Of a stretch of 64,000 nucleotides of DNA, positions 35,105 through 44,032 are shown piece by piece. Within the stretch, counting starts at the first letter, position 1. Each line of letters starts with the position of its first letter. Location: the NCBI GenBank assembly GCA_963806045.1, contig CAWDWP010000001.1, positions 62,001-126,000 of the forward strand. Direction: 5' to 3'. The notes under the pieces were generated by a model. The model was not told the origin of the DNA, searched no databases, and was given only the letters and a program-made list of their open reading frames with translations. The stretch comes from DATCHW01 sp963806045. GTDB taxonomy: Bacteria > Bacteroidota > Ignavibacteria > Tepidaquicellales > Tepidaquicellaceae. Both the position numbers and the translations under genes were made by a program.

Positions 35105-36556
35105 CTATACTTCATAATACAGGTGAAACTCATATGGATGCGGACGAAGTTGAACTTCTTTTATTTCCTTGTTCATTTTGTAATCTACCCAGGTTTTGAT
35201 AAGTTCATCAGTAAATGTTCCTCCAGCTTTCAGATAATCATTATCATTTTCAAGGCTATGAAGCGAAATTTCAAGAGACTCAGGCGCCTGTTTAATATTT
35301 TTTTTATCTGCATCCGAGAGATGGTATATATCTTTATCAACCGGTTCACCGGGTTCAATTTTGTTTATTATACCATCAAGTCCGGCAAGCATTATTGCGG
35401 TGAAAGCAAGGTATGGATTCGCCGTTCCGTCAGGGCATCTGAATTCAACTCTTTTGGCTTTTGGATTTTTAGAATACATCGGGATTCTTATAGCAGCACT
35501 TCTGTTACTCATTGAATATACAAGATTGACAGGTGCTTCATATCCCGGAACAAGCCTCTTATATGAATTTGTTGTAGGGTTTGTAAAAGCAAGCAAAGAA
35601 GGTGCATGCCTGAGCAGACCTCCGATAAAATATAATCCCATTTCGCTTAAGCCGGCATATTTATCTCCGGAGAATAGTGGTTTGCCGTCTTTCCAGAGAC
35701 TTGTATGTGTATGCATTCCGCTGCCATTATCACCAAATATTGGCTTGGGCATAAAAGTTGCCGTTTTACCCAATTCCCGTGCAGAATTTTTAACGACATA
35801 TTTAAACATCTGCAGATTATCGCAAGCATCTAATAAAGATGTGTACTTAATATCAATTTCTGCCTGTCCAGCAGTGGCAACTTCGTGATGCTGCATTTCC
35901 ACTTCAATTCCGAGCTTCAGCATATGTTCAACCATAGTATTCCGGATATCGTTTGTCGAATCAGAGGGTGGAACAGGAAAATAACCTTCTTTTACCCTGA
36001 TTTTATGTCCGAGATTTGCCTCGAGTTCACTTCCTGAATTCCAGAATCCTTCACGTGAATCGATTCTGTACCAGCTCGAATATTCATTAATATTATAAGC
36101 CACGTGGTCCAGAATGAAAAATTCTGCCTCAGGTCCGAAGTAAGCAGTATCAGCAATGCCAGTCGATTGAAGGAATTCAAGCCCTTTTTTTGCTATAAAT
36201 CTCGGGTCATGGTCATAAGGCTTCCTTGTCATAGGGTCCATAATATCACATGTCAAAGCCAGACTTTTCATTTTAATAAAGGGATCTACTCTTGCCGTAT
36301 AGGGATCCGGTATAACCAGCATATCAGATTCATTAATAGCTTTCCAGCCCCGAATCGAAGACCCGTCAAAACCAAATCCTTCGTAAAAACCCTCTTCGGT
36401 CAGACGGTCAACAGGAACGGAGAAATGCTGCCATTGTCCGGGAAGATCCGTAAACCGGAAATCTATCATCTTTACTTCCTTGTCCTTAATCAGTTTAAAT
36501 ACATCCTGTATTTTGTTCAATTTGTTTTTTTCGTGTTCCAAAGGTTTCTTTTCCAT
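35105..36556 (-). CDS. glnA: glutamine synthetase, type I
   Basis: Condenses glutamate and ammonia with ATP; main ammonium-assimilation enzyme. 483 residues with GSI motifs: FGFDGSSIRGW (Asp-50 loop region), FGPEAEFFILD (metal site), KPIFGDNGSGMHTHTSLW, NRSAAIRIP and the latch region VEFRCPDGTANPYL. The GSI-beta adenylylation-site region appears as KDIYHLSD, with a Tyr at the expected place. Monocistronic; a 232-base AT-rich spacer separates it from the divergent gene at 36789 and must hold its promoter. Confidence 0.97.
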   Translation of the reverse strand: MEKKPLEHEKNKLNKIQDVFKLIKDKEVKMIDFRFTDLPGQWQHFSVPVDRLTEEGFYEGFGFDGSSIRGWKAINESDMLVIPDPYTARVDPFIKMKSLALTCDIMDPMTRKPYDHDPRFIAKKGLEFLQSTGIADTAYFGPEAEFFILDHVAYNINEYSSWYRIDSREGFWNSGSELEANLGHKIRVKEGYFPVPPSDSTNDIRNTMVEHMLKLGIEVEMQHHEVATAGQAEIDIKYTSLLDACDNLQMFKYVVKNSARELGKTATFMPKPIFGDNGSGMHTHTSLWKDGKPLFSGDKYAGLSEMGLYFIGGLLRHAPSLLAFTNPTTNSYKRLVPGYEAPVNLVYSMSNRSAAIRIPMYSKNPKAKRVEFRCPDGTANPYLAFTAIMLAGLDGIINKIEPGEPVDKDIYHLSDADKKNIKQAPESLEISLHSLENDNDYLKAGGTFTDELIKTWVDYKMNKEIKEVQLRPHPYEFHLYYEV

Positions 36557-36788
36557 TTTATAATATATTAATTTTAAATTATTTAATTACACCTTTTAAT
36601 AAAAATAGTAACAAATACTTTGTTATTTTAGTTTGAATAGTGAAAAGACAATTTATTTAACAAATTTATAAATATTTTATAAGAAAATATAGTATAATTC
36701 ACAAAACAAAAGACACAAATCATTTGAACCATTTGTTTTTGAATTGATATAGTTTTTTTGTGTTTATAACTTTAAAAAAGGAAACATT

Positions 36789-37136
36789 ATGAAAAACCAC
36801 AAGATAATGATTTTTAACGGACTTATTTTGATTATCTTGGGAGTATATGGATATTTAACCGCTGATAAGAAAAGCTTAACCGCATTCATTGGACCGGGCA
36901 TCGGAATGATTCTACTGATTCTTTCTTTTCCTACCAGGAATGAGAAATCAGTTTTTGCCCACATAGCCGTTGTCTTAACGTTGCTTACAGTAATAACCTT
37001 TTTAATAGTTGGATTCAAAAGGAATAATAACATAATTATAATCAGCGGTGTAATATCACTTGTCTGTTTAATGTTTTACATTGCAGATTTTGTAAACCGA
37101 AAAAACGAAAGGAACAGCGAATCTAACGATGAATAG
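36789..37136 (+). CDS. small membrane protein of unknown function
   Basis: 115 residues with four predicted membrane helices (about 7-24, 31-48, 54-75, 81-101) and a short polar C-terminal tail (NRKNERNSESNDE). GPGIGMILLILSFPTRNEKS between helices 2 and 3 is the most distinctive part. Ends 8 bases inside the next gene, so it belongs to the operon leading to era. Confidence 0.65.
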   Translation: MKNHKIMIFNGLILIILGVYGYLTADKKSLTAFIGPGIGMILLILSFPTRNEKSVFAHIAVVLTLLTVITFLIVGFKRNNNIIIISGVISLVCLMFYIADFVNRKNERNSESNDE

Positions 37137-37557
37137 AAAATTATTAACCGGATTATTGTTTCTCGCCTCGCTGGCTGCCTTTTCCTGTGACGGAAATGTT
37201 ATGAAGTTATTAAGGAAGGAATTGTCATCTGCTGATAATGTCAAAATATATTTTTATGACAAGATAACCGGCAAATTGCCCGGTTCCGGCTCGGTTGTTT
37301 CAATAAATGACCCGGATGAGGTTAAACATTTTCTGACAAATATCACGGAAGAGGATTTCAGTAAACGCTCCGATTGTATATATAACGGCTCGATAGAATT
37401 CTTCACCGGCGATAAAAGCAAAATGAATATGGAATTCAATATGGAGCCAAACTGCGGATTTGTGATTTTCCAGATAAGAGATGTGATGCAGTCAAAAAAA
37501 CTTTCAGAAGAAGGAATTAAGCTTCTTAATTTTTATTACAGTAAAATTGCAGATTAA
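37129..37557 (+). CDS. putative lipoprotein of unknown function
   Basis: 142 residues; leader RKLLTGLLFLASLAAFSC with lipid Cys20. The mature part is a small alpha/beta domain (KIYFYDKITGKLPGSGSVVS, CIYNGSIEFFTG, NCGFVIFQIRDVMQSKKLS) with two further Cys that could pair. Overlaps the membrane-protein gene by 8 bases. No family recognised. Confidence 0.6.
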   Translation: MNRKLLTGLLFLASLAAFSCDGNVMKLLRKELSSADNVKIYFYDKITGKLPGSGSVVSINDPDEVKHFLTNITEEDFSKRSDCIYNGSIEFFTGDKSKMNMEFNMEPNCGFVIFQIRDVMQSKKLSEEGIKLLNFYYSKIAD

Positions 37558-37574
37558 CAAAAATCAAAATTAGT

Positions 37575-38090
37575 ATGGAAAACAAGTTGAGAATAAATAA
37601 ATATTTTTTAATCATAATTTTCTTGTGTTTTGCTGTTCTTTCAGGCTGCTCAAAAAAAGACGATGAAATTAAAGTTAAAAAGCAGTCAGACACTTCTTCA
37701 AAAGTAAAACAGCAGGAAACGCAAGTCCCCGCAAAAGATGAACCACCGGAAAACACAGATAACAACAATGTTCAGAAAACTCCCCCGGTAAAAACTGAAG
37801 TTAAAAGAATTACAACTTTTGACCTCAGGTCAAGCATTGGAAAAAAAGTGATTCTTGTTGGTTACGTTGCCGACGTCACCGTCAGGGAAAAAGTAGCTTA
37901 TCTGAACCTTGACGCGAAGTATCCTAAAAACACAGGCTCAATAACAATTTTCGCAGCAAACTTCGATGAGTTCGGGGATATGCAAAAGTATAAAAACAAA
38001 AATATTGAAGTTAACGGATATGTTTCAGAATACCAGAACAGACCGCAAATTATTATAAATTCACCAAATCAGATAAAAATTTTGAAATAA
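37575..38090 (+). CDS. lipoprotein with OB-fold-like domain
   Basis: 171 residues. Leader with LSGC (Cys25); a Lys/Gln/Thr/Pro-rich spacer of ~45 residues; then a ~95-residue beta-barrel-like domain: IGKKVILVGYVADVTVREKV, AYLNLDAKYPKNTGSITIFA and KNIEVNGYVSEYQNRPQIII, the strand pattern of small OB-fold proteins related to tRNA-anticodon-binding or YgiW-like modules. Exported and membrane-tethered, so nucleic-acid binding is not assumed. Five bases before era. Confidence 0.65.
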   Translation: MENKLRINKYFLIIIFLCFAVLSGCSKKDDEIKVKKQSDTSSKVKQQETQVPAKDEPPENTDNNNVQKTPPVKTEVKRITTFDLRSSIGKKVILVGYVADVTVREKVAYLNLDAKYPKNTGSITIFAANFDEFGDMQKYKNKNIEVNGYVSEYQNRPQIIINSPNQIKILK

Positions 38091-38095
38091 AAAAT

Positions 38096-38989
38096 TTGAG
38101 CGAAAAAACAACAAGATGCGGATATGCGGCGATAGTCGGAAAACCCAATGCAGGAAAGTCAACTCTTCTGAATGCAATTTTAAATCAGGATCTCGCCATT
38201 GTTACACCGAAAAAACAAACAACAAGAAACAGAATTCAGGGAATACTTACGACGGGAAATTCACAAATAATTTTCCTTGATACACCCGGAATACTCGAGC
38301 CAAAATATGAATTACAAAGTTTCATGCTCTCAGAAATTAAAACTGCCCTCAGGGATGCAGACCTTGTTTTATATGTCATAGATTCATCGAATTTCAATCC
38401 GGACGAGTTTAAAAAAAGCGAAGAAATTCTTCAATCAGATTTTAGCGAAGGAAAAATAATCGTTGTTCTTAATAAGATAGATTTGAAAGGCGAAGAAGAC
38501 GTTAAACATATTATTGAAAGCCTGACAACGATTTTATCTAAAGCGGAAATTGTCCCTGTTTCCGCACGTGAAAAATTCAACATTGAATCAATAATCGAAA
38601 AAATATCCCGTCGCCTGCCGGAATCGAACTTCCTTTACGAAGAAGATGAAATTACCGACAGACCTGAAAAATTTTTTGCATCGGAAATAATCAGAAGGAA
38701 AGTGCTCCAGATGTACGGTGAAGAAATTCCATACAGTGTTTTTATAGATATCAGGGAGTTTAAGGAAAGGGAGCACGGAAAAGATTTTATAAATGCCGAT
38801 ATAGTAGTCGAGAGGGAATCTCAGAAAATTATTATTATAGGAAAACGCGGGGATAAAATAAAATCACTTGGCGAGGAAGCCAGAAAAGAAATTGAAAAAT
38901 TCCTTGGCAGGCCTGTTTTCTTAAAACTGTTTGTAAAAATCCGGAAAGACTGGCGCAAAGATAAAACTTTCCTCAAAAGTAATTTTTGA
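38096..38989 (+). CDS. era: GTPase Era
   Basis: Ribosome-associated GTPase needed for 16S rRNA maturation, 297 residues. G1 GKPNAGKSTLLN, G2 TTRNRIQG, G3 DTPG, G4 NKID and G5 SAREK; the C-terminal KH domain contains GKRGDKIKSLGEEARKEIEK and FLKLFVKIRKDWRKD. The start is TTG at 38096 (TTGAGCGAAAAAAC); no ATG precedes the G1 motif at a fitting distance. Confidence 0.97.
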   Translation: MSEKTTRCGYAAIVGKPNAGKSTLLNAILNQDLAIVTPKKQTTRNRIQGILTTGNSQIIFLDTPGILEPKYELQSFMLSEIKTALRDADLVLYVIDSSNFNPDEFKKSEEILQSDFSEGKIIVVLNKIDLKGEEDVKHIIESLTTILSKAEIVPVSAREKFNIESIIEKISRRLPESNFLYEEDEITDRPEKFFASEIIRRKVLQMYGEEIPYSVFIDIREFKEREHGKDFINADIVVERESQKIIIIGKRGDKIKSLGEEARKEIEKFLGRPVFLKLFVKIRKDWRKDKTFLKSNF

Positions 38990-39012
38990 TTAACTTTAAT
39001 GAAACTTTAATT

Positions 39013-39195
39013 ATGACAGATTACTTTAGCCAGGACAAGGGACCCCATGGAATACCTCCGGGAAACTCGGGAGCAGGACAGGGAAATCAGGGTTCGATGC
39101 CCGGAAAAAAATCAAACCCCATTATAATTCTTGTAATTGCAGTAGCAATTGTTGTTCTTATTGCAGGAATAATTGCCATTTTATTGGGAAAATAA
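39013..39195 (+). CDS. small single-span membrane protein
   Basis: 60 residues from ATG 39013: a Gly/Pro/Gln-rich N-terminal half (GPHGIPPGNSGAGQGNQGSM) and one C-terminal membrane helix (PIIILVIAVAIVVLIAGIIAI). A frame extension back to a TTG at 38986 overlaps era and is less likely. Similar short 'linker + tail helix' proteins are common in this group; function unknown. 23 bases after era. Confidence 0.6.
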   Translation: MTDYFSQDKGPHGIPPGNSGAGQGNQGSMPGKKSNPIIILVIAVAIVVLIAGIIAILLGK

Positions 39196-39251
39196 ATTCA
39201 TCACCCGGTGTTATCATGCTTTCGTTTAAATTATTAAAAAGGGAGTACAAA

Positions 39252-39914
39252 ATGAAAGAATTAAAATATTTTTTATTTTCTGTTCTATGCATCATTTTGG
39301 TTTTAGTTGCAATTTCACAAAAATCATTCTCTCAGGTATCCGACATTAGCGGTAATTCTTACAAAGTGATAAAAATCGGCAATCAGGAATGGACAACGGA
39401 GAACCTGAACGTTGAACAATACCGTAACGGCGACCCTATACCACAGGTACAAGACAAAGATGAATGGGAAAACCTGACAACAGGAGCCTGGTGCTATTTT
39501 GAAAACAAATCCGAGAACGGATCTACCTATGGCAAACTTTACAACGGTTATGCAATAACTGACTCACGCGGAATTGCTCCTGTTGGATGGCATATTCCGG
39601 GCGATGAAGAGTGGACAAAGCTCACTGACTTTTTAGGGGGAGAGCAAATAGCCGGAGAGAAAATGAAGAGTAAAAGTGGTTGGGATGAGAATGGTAACGG
39701 AACAAACAACAGCGGTTTTTCGGGTTTACCCGGAGGTTATCGAAATCACAATGGATATTTCCTTAACTTTGGTAAAAATGGTCTCTTTTGGACTTCGACT
39801 GAATTTAGTTCAGGCAATTTGTGGTTCAGAAACCTGATTGGCAGCATACCGGATGTATACCGCCCAAACTACGACAAAGCATTTGGATTGTCTGTTCGCT
39901 GCGTGAAGGATTAA
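39252..39914 (+). CDS. FISUMP-domain secreted protein
   Basis: About 220 residues with signal peptide (KELKYFLFSVLCIILVLVAI) and one Fibrobacter succinogenes major paralogous domain. The pattern is ISGNSYKVIKIGNQEWTTEN, LYNGYAI, APVGWHIPGDEEWTKLTDFL, GFSGLPGGYRNHNGYF, FWTSTE and GLSVRCVKD. The domain is a C-type-lectin-like surface module of unknown ligand. ATG 39252 is chosen because the signal peptide begins there and AAGGGAG stands just upstream, one of the few Shine-Dalgarno-like sequences in the window. Confidence 0.88.
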   Translation: MKELKYFLFSVLCIILVLVAISQKSFSQVSDISGNSYKVIKIGNQEWTTENLNVEQYRNGDPIPQVQDKDEWENLTTGAWCYFENKSENGSTYGKLYNGYAITDSRGIAPVGWHIPGDEEWTKLTDFLGGEQIAGEKMKSKSGWDENGNGTNNSGFSGLPGGYRNHNGYFLNFGKNGLFWTSTEFSSGNLWFRNLIGSIPDVYRPNYDKAFGLSVRCVKD

Positions 39915-39971
39915 ATGATATAAATAAAAGAATGACAAGACACTAATTATTAATTACTAATTATTAATTGA

Positions 39972-41198
39972 TTAATACGGTCTTTTCCTAAACGTTCTTA
40001 ATTCGGATTGGGTTGTGGCTTTATAGCCCACATCATTCATAAACTTCCTTTGCTCCACAAAGTCATCAATCGTCACATAAGGGAGATATTTGGTAACATT
40101 CCAGCTGTATTCATCGCCGGTCAGCACGCTTGCACCTGTTACCAGCGGTGATGAAATAAATTTTTCTTTTGTCACCACGTAAAAATCTGCTGATGGATTA
40201 AAACAATGAAAATGAATTACATACACACCGCTGCCGGAACCCCACTCATACCCAAATTCAGTTGAAGAACTTACACCATAAAACTTATCCTGTGGCGCTG
40301 TAAGTTTTGGAGGTGTTTCCTGCTGAATTGTCAGAACCGAACCCGGATATGCATAATTAGTATTCGAAAAACCAAACCCATCACCATTATATGAATATCC
40401 GATTACTTTCAGCCGGAAACCGTATGAAAGATTCTGGGGAACAGGAGATTTGGAATATATTATATCGCCTTCTATTGTATTTAGCAGAAGCTCAGAATTT
40501 CGGTTAAACGAAAGAAAATCCGCAGATACAGTAAACCCCTTTTTAGCAAAGTCTGTTGAAGGGAGGTAAACAGTAACAAAAGCATTTCCCGGAGTAATGA
40601 AAGAAGAAGCTGAATCAAACTTTACTTGCTGAGGATAAAAATCTTTTAAAACAGTAAAAGCTCTTTCGGAAAACTTATCAAACGAATTGTTAGTCTTTTC
40701 AAGATAAATAATTTTTCCGTTAACCGAATTAGAACTCTGAGGCCAGTTTACTGTAATTATTTTTGTTTTTTCATTCGAGAATGCAGTGACTGTTTCCGAA
40801 TAAAAAAGATCATTACTTACAAATTTTATCAGGGCAGAATGTTCCCTTGGTATTGGTGGAAACTCAATTTTTACGGCTTCGGAATTTACATTACGGGGCG
40901 GATAGCCGCCGAACAAAGTAATTTCGGGTGATGTACTGAAAAGTCCTCGGTAAAGCATTGCCATATTATTGGAAACATCAATAACCGAAAGGTCATAAGG
41001 CAATTTTGATGTAGCAACCTGAAAGCTCCCGTCGCTTGCAGTCTTAACAGAACCTCCGTTCGATACCAAAATCCGAACATCGGGAACAGGAAAATAATAT
41101 TCATCAATAAGTCTGCCCGAAATAACGGTTTGCCCGAACAGACTATTAAAAATAGGAAGCAAAAATATAAATAAAAATAAAATCTTCTTTAAGCTCAT
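39972..41198 (-). CDS. secreted protein with N-terminal carboxypeptidase-regulatory-like domain
   Basis: About 408 residues from ATG 41198, which opens a clear signal peptide (SLKKILFLFIFLLPIFNSLF-GQ). Residues ~25-100 (VISGRLIDEYYFPVPDVRIL, then KTASDGSFQVATSKLPYDL) form a CarboxypepD_reg-like beta-sandwich. The rest is beta-rich without a recognised family (HALIKFVSND-type strands, YGVSSSTEFGYEWGSGSGVY). The lack of a T9SS tail or membrane anchor suggests a periplasmic or outer-membrane-associated protein. Convergent with the FISUMP gene. Confidence 0.65.
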   Translation of the reverse strand: MSLKKILFLFIFLLPIFNSLFGQTVISGRLIDEYYFPVPDVRILVSNGGSVKTASDGSFQVATSKLPYDLSVIDVSNNMAMLYRGLFSTSPEITLFGGYPPRNVNSEAVKIEFPPIPREHSALIKFVSNDLFYSETVTAFSNEKTKIITVNWPQSSNSVNGKIIYLEKTNNSFDKFSERAFTVLKDFYPQQVKFDSASSFITPGNAFVTVYLPSTDFAKKGFTVSADFLSFNRNSELLLNTIEGDIIYSKSPVPQNLSYGFRLKVIGYSYNGDGFGFSNTNYAYPGSVLTIQQETPPKLTAPQDKFYGVSSSTEFGYEWGSGSGVYVIHFHCFNPSADFYVVTKEKFISSPLVTGASVLTGDEYSWNVTKYLPYVTIDDFVEQRKFMNDVGYKATTQSELRTFRKRPY

Positions 41199-41348
41199 AA
41201 AAATTTTCAGGTATTTATATAATAATAACCAAATAAACCAAAACATTTTATTCAGAAATAAAGGTTATTCTTTGCTGCCTTATGTTTAACGTCTTACTTT
41301 TTCATTCTCAATTACTCATTATTCATTATTGTCGTAGCGAAGCGGAGA

Positions 41349-41363
41349 TCCTCCTAGGAGGAC
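41349..41363. repeat. TCCTCCTAGGAGGAC palindrome at the 3' end of uvrB
   Basis: The same palindrome (GTCCTCCTAGGAGGAC) occurs at 63498-63513. Here it supplies the last two codons and the TAG stop of uvrB (TCC TCC TAG on the minus strand). Adjacent GCGAAGCGGAGAT suggests that a longer repeat was inserted. Confidence 0.55.
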
Positions 41364-43381
41364 TCATTGCTTAGTCTGTTTATTTCATCTCTCAGTTCAG
41401 CGGCTCTTTCGAATTCAAGGTCTTTCGCGGCTGATATCATTTCACCGCGGAGCTGGTCGATTAGTTCTTTCCTCTGTTGGTCGGTAATCTTCTTGAACAA
41501 TGGGTCTGTTACTATGCTTAAACTTGTTTTCTTCTGCTTTTCTCTTTTTCTCCTGTCTGTATCTGCTTTTGAATCTGCAACTATCGTGGTTGACATTATC
41601 TCTTCGTATGACTTATAAATCGTTGTGGGAGTAATTTTATTTTCTTTGTTATATTCTTCCTGGAGTTTTCTTCTGCGTATTGTTTCTTTTATAACTTTAT
41701 CCATGGAGTCTGTAATTTTATCAGCATACATAATTACAAGTCCGTTGGAATTTCTCGCCGTTCTGCCCGCTGTCTGGAGCAGGGATTTTTCCGAACGCAA
41801 AAATCCTTCCTTATCAGCATCGAGTATAGCAACAAGAGAAACTTCCGGTAAATCAAGCCCTTCCCTCAGAAGGTTAACACCAACCAGTACATCAAAATCT
41901 CCAAGTCTCAATCCGCGTAAAATATCAACCCTGTCAAGCGCATCAATTTCAGAGTGCATATATTTTACCCTGACGCCAATTCCTTCAAGATAGTCGGTAA
42001 GGTCTTCGCTCATTCTTTTTGTAAGTGTAGTTACCAAAACCCTTTCTTTTTTTTCGCTTCGTGTTCTTATTTCTCCAAGCAGATTATCAATTTGGTTTTT
42101 AACAGGCCGAACCTGAATTTCCGGGTCAAGAAGACCGGTCGGACGTATGATTTGCTCAATTATAACTCCCTCGGATTTATCAAGTTCATAAAAAGAAGGT
42201 GTGGCGCTTACAAATATTGCCTGATTAACCATACTTTCCCATTCTTCGAAAGTCATAGGTCTGTTATCCAGCGCCGAAGGCAGCCGGAAACCGTGTTCAA
42301 TTAGTGTTTTCTTTCTCATCCTGTCGCCGTTATACATACCCCGTACCTGCGGAATTGTAACGTGAGATTCATCCACAATTAAAAGAAAATCTTTTGGAAA
42401 ATAATCAAACAAACAGGACGGTCTGGAACCCGCAGCTCTTCCATCCATATGACGCGAATAGTTTTCAATTCCCGAGCAATAGCCCACTTCTTTAATCATT
42501 TCGATATCAAAATTCGTTCTTTGTTCAATTCTTTGTGCCTCAATATATTTTTCTTCTTTCTGATAGTATTCAACCCTTTCCTGAAGTTCCTTTTGAATAT
42601 TTATTATTGCTTCTTCAACTTTCTCAGGACTTGTTACAAAATATTTTGCCGGATATATTGAAACGCTGTCATCTCTTTTTACTACCTGACCATCAAGTCT
42701 GTTAATGAAGCACAGATTTTCCACCTCATTCCCGAATATATCTATGCGTATTCCGGTTTCATCTTCATATGCGGGAATCACCTCGACCCTGTCACCCCTT
42801 ACACGAAAAGTTCCCCTTCGAAAATCAATATCATCCCTGACATAGTGAATATCAACGAGCTTTGTAAGCAGTTCCTTCCTTGTGATTTTTTGTTTCTTTT
42901 TCAGAACTAACACTTGTCTTGCATATTCATCAGGGGCGCCAATTCCGTAAATACAGCTTACAGAAGAAACGATAATTACATCTTTTCTTCCTTCTAAAAT
43001 TGATGCTGTTGCTCGTAACCTCAAACGGTCAATATCTTCATTTATTGAAAGGTCTTTGGCAATGTATGTATCGGTTGAAGGAATATATGCTTCGGGTTGG
43101 TAATAATCATAATACGAAATAAAAAACTCAACCCTGTTCTCTGGAAAAAATCTTTTGAATTCGCCGTATAACTGAGCCGCAAGCGTTTTATTATGGCTCA
43201 TCACGAGTACAGGCCTGTTAATATTTTCAATTACTTTTGAAACCGAAAAAGTTTTTCCCGAACCTGTAACCCCAAGAAAAGTTTGATATTTCTCACCCCG
43301 GAGAATTCCGTTTGTAAGTTGTTCAATCGCTTTTGGCTGATCCCCCGTTGGTTCAAACGGTGCATTTAACTTAAATTTCAT
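41354..43381 (-). CDS. uvrB: excinuclease ABC subunit B (UvrB)
   Basis: Damage-verifying helicase of nucleotide excision repair, 675 residues. Walker A GVTGSGKTFSVSK, beta-hairpin region YYDYYQPEAYIPSTDTYI, DESH box in LLIVDESHVTIPQ, motif GVNLLREGLDLPEVSLV, AGRTARN, and a C-terminal UVR domain (LIDQLRGEMISAAKDLEFER) that contacts UvrC. The stop codon comes from a palindromic repeat, so the last residues (NESS) may not be ancestral. Confidence 0.98.
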   Translation of the reverse strand: MKFKLNAPFEPTGDQPKAIEQLTNGILRGEKYQTFLGVTGSGKTFSVSKVIENINRPVLVMSHNKTLAAQLYGEFKRFFPENRVEFFISYYDYYQPEAYIPSTDTYIAKDLSINEDIDRLRLRATASILEGRKDVIIVSSVSCIYGIGAPDEYARQVLVLKKKQKITRKELLTKLVDIHYVRDDIDFRRGTFRVRGDRVEVIPAYEDETGIRIDIFGNEVENLCFINRLDGQVVKRDDSVSIYPAKYFVTSPEKVEEAIINIQKELQERVEYYQKEEKYIEAQRIEQRTNFDIEMIKEVGYCSGIENYSRHMDGRAAGSRPSCLFDYFPKDFLLIVDESHVTIPQVRGMYNGDRMRKKTLIEHGFRLPSALDNRPMTFEEWESMVNQAIFVSATPSFYELDKSEGVIIEQIIRPTGLLDPEIQVRPVKNQIDNLLGEIRTRSEKKERVLVTTLTKRMSEDLTDYLEGIGVRVKYMHSEIDALDRVDILRGLRLGDFDVLVGVNLLREGLDLPEVSLVAILDADKEGFLRSEKSLLQTAGRTARNSNGLVIMYADKITDSMDKVIKETIRRRKLQEEYNKENKITPTTIYKSYEEIMSTTIVADSKADTDRRKREKQKKTSLSIVTDPLFKKITDQQRKELIDQLRGEMISAAKDLEFERAAELRDEINRLSNESS

Positions 43382-43470
43382 AAATTAAAAATTAGGCTAT
43401 AAAAATATCAAAACAAGTCAGAAAAATATTATTTGAAAAAGAATGAAGATAAATATATAATTTTGAATTG

Positions 43471-43492
43471 AAAAAGCCGGTGGGAAACCGGC
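43471..43492 (-). terminator. rho-independent terminator
   Basis: On the minus strand GCCGGT-TTCCC-ACCGGC is followed by five T; it lies 39 bases after the stop of the secreted protein gene at 43531 and ends that transcript before uvrB. Confidence 0.8.
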
Positions 43493-43530
43493 ATTTTTAT
43501 CGGAGGATTATGAAGGAATTTGCATCCCTG

Positions 43531-43893
43531 TCATTTTGTTAAGTAACTAATTTCGTATTTGTATACTTTCCCTTTATAAGCAGTATCCGTCCAAAGGTTT
43601 TTTGAGGATATTTTCTTCCTCAGGTAAGAGTTCAGGGTTTTATTTAATCCCGTTACTCCGGACACAACTATCTTGCCATTTTCATTAACACGAACAAAAA
43701 TTGTTGATTTTCCCTCAAGATTTTTATCTGAATAGTTCAAATAAACCGGTAAATTAAGGACACTTACAATTTCCATTTTGATTTGATTGTTCAATGATTG
43801 TGATTTAGTATCTATGGGACCGGTAGACGCAAAACCCGCAGATGTAAAGCCGATTAAAACGGCTGTAACTAATAATAATTTAAATTTTTTCAT
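43531..43893 (-). CDS. small secreted protein, TonB C-terminal-like
   Basis: 120 residues with a signal peptide (KKFKLLLVTAVLIGFTSAGF). The mature part (LEGKSTIFVRVNENGKIVVS, VTGLNKTLNSYLRKKI, YKGKVYKYEISYL) follows the 'strand-helix-strand' pattern of TonB C-terminal domains (xVxVxFxVxxxGxV). Many short periplasmic proteins of this shape occur in Bacteroidota; it lacks the TonB membrane anchor and proline arm, so energy transduction is unlikely. Confidence 0.6.
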   Translation of the reverse strand: MKKFKLLLVTAVLIGFTSAGFASTGPIDTKSQSLNNQIKMEIVSVLNLPVYLNYSDKNLEGKSTIFVRVNENGKIVVSGVTGLNKTLNSYLRKKISSKNLWTDTAYKGKVYKYEISYLTK

Positions 43894-44032
43894 CTTTTTT
43901 AGTTTTAGTTTTTCTATTTAGGTTATCTTACGGGTTTGATTTCAAGAAGTTGCAGAATCAATGGAAAATATAAATAGTACGACAAAATAAGGGTTGCGGC
44001 AATGGTTTATTCCCTTTTCTGTGTTCGTTACG

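Noticed and set aside
36557..36788. tRNA gene or glutamine riboswitch upstream of glnA
   Set aside because: No cloverleaf or known riboswitch core could be found by eye; the region is AT-rich promoter-like DNA.
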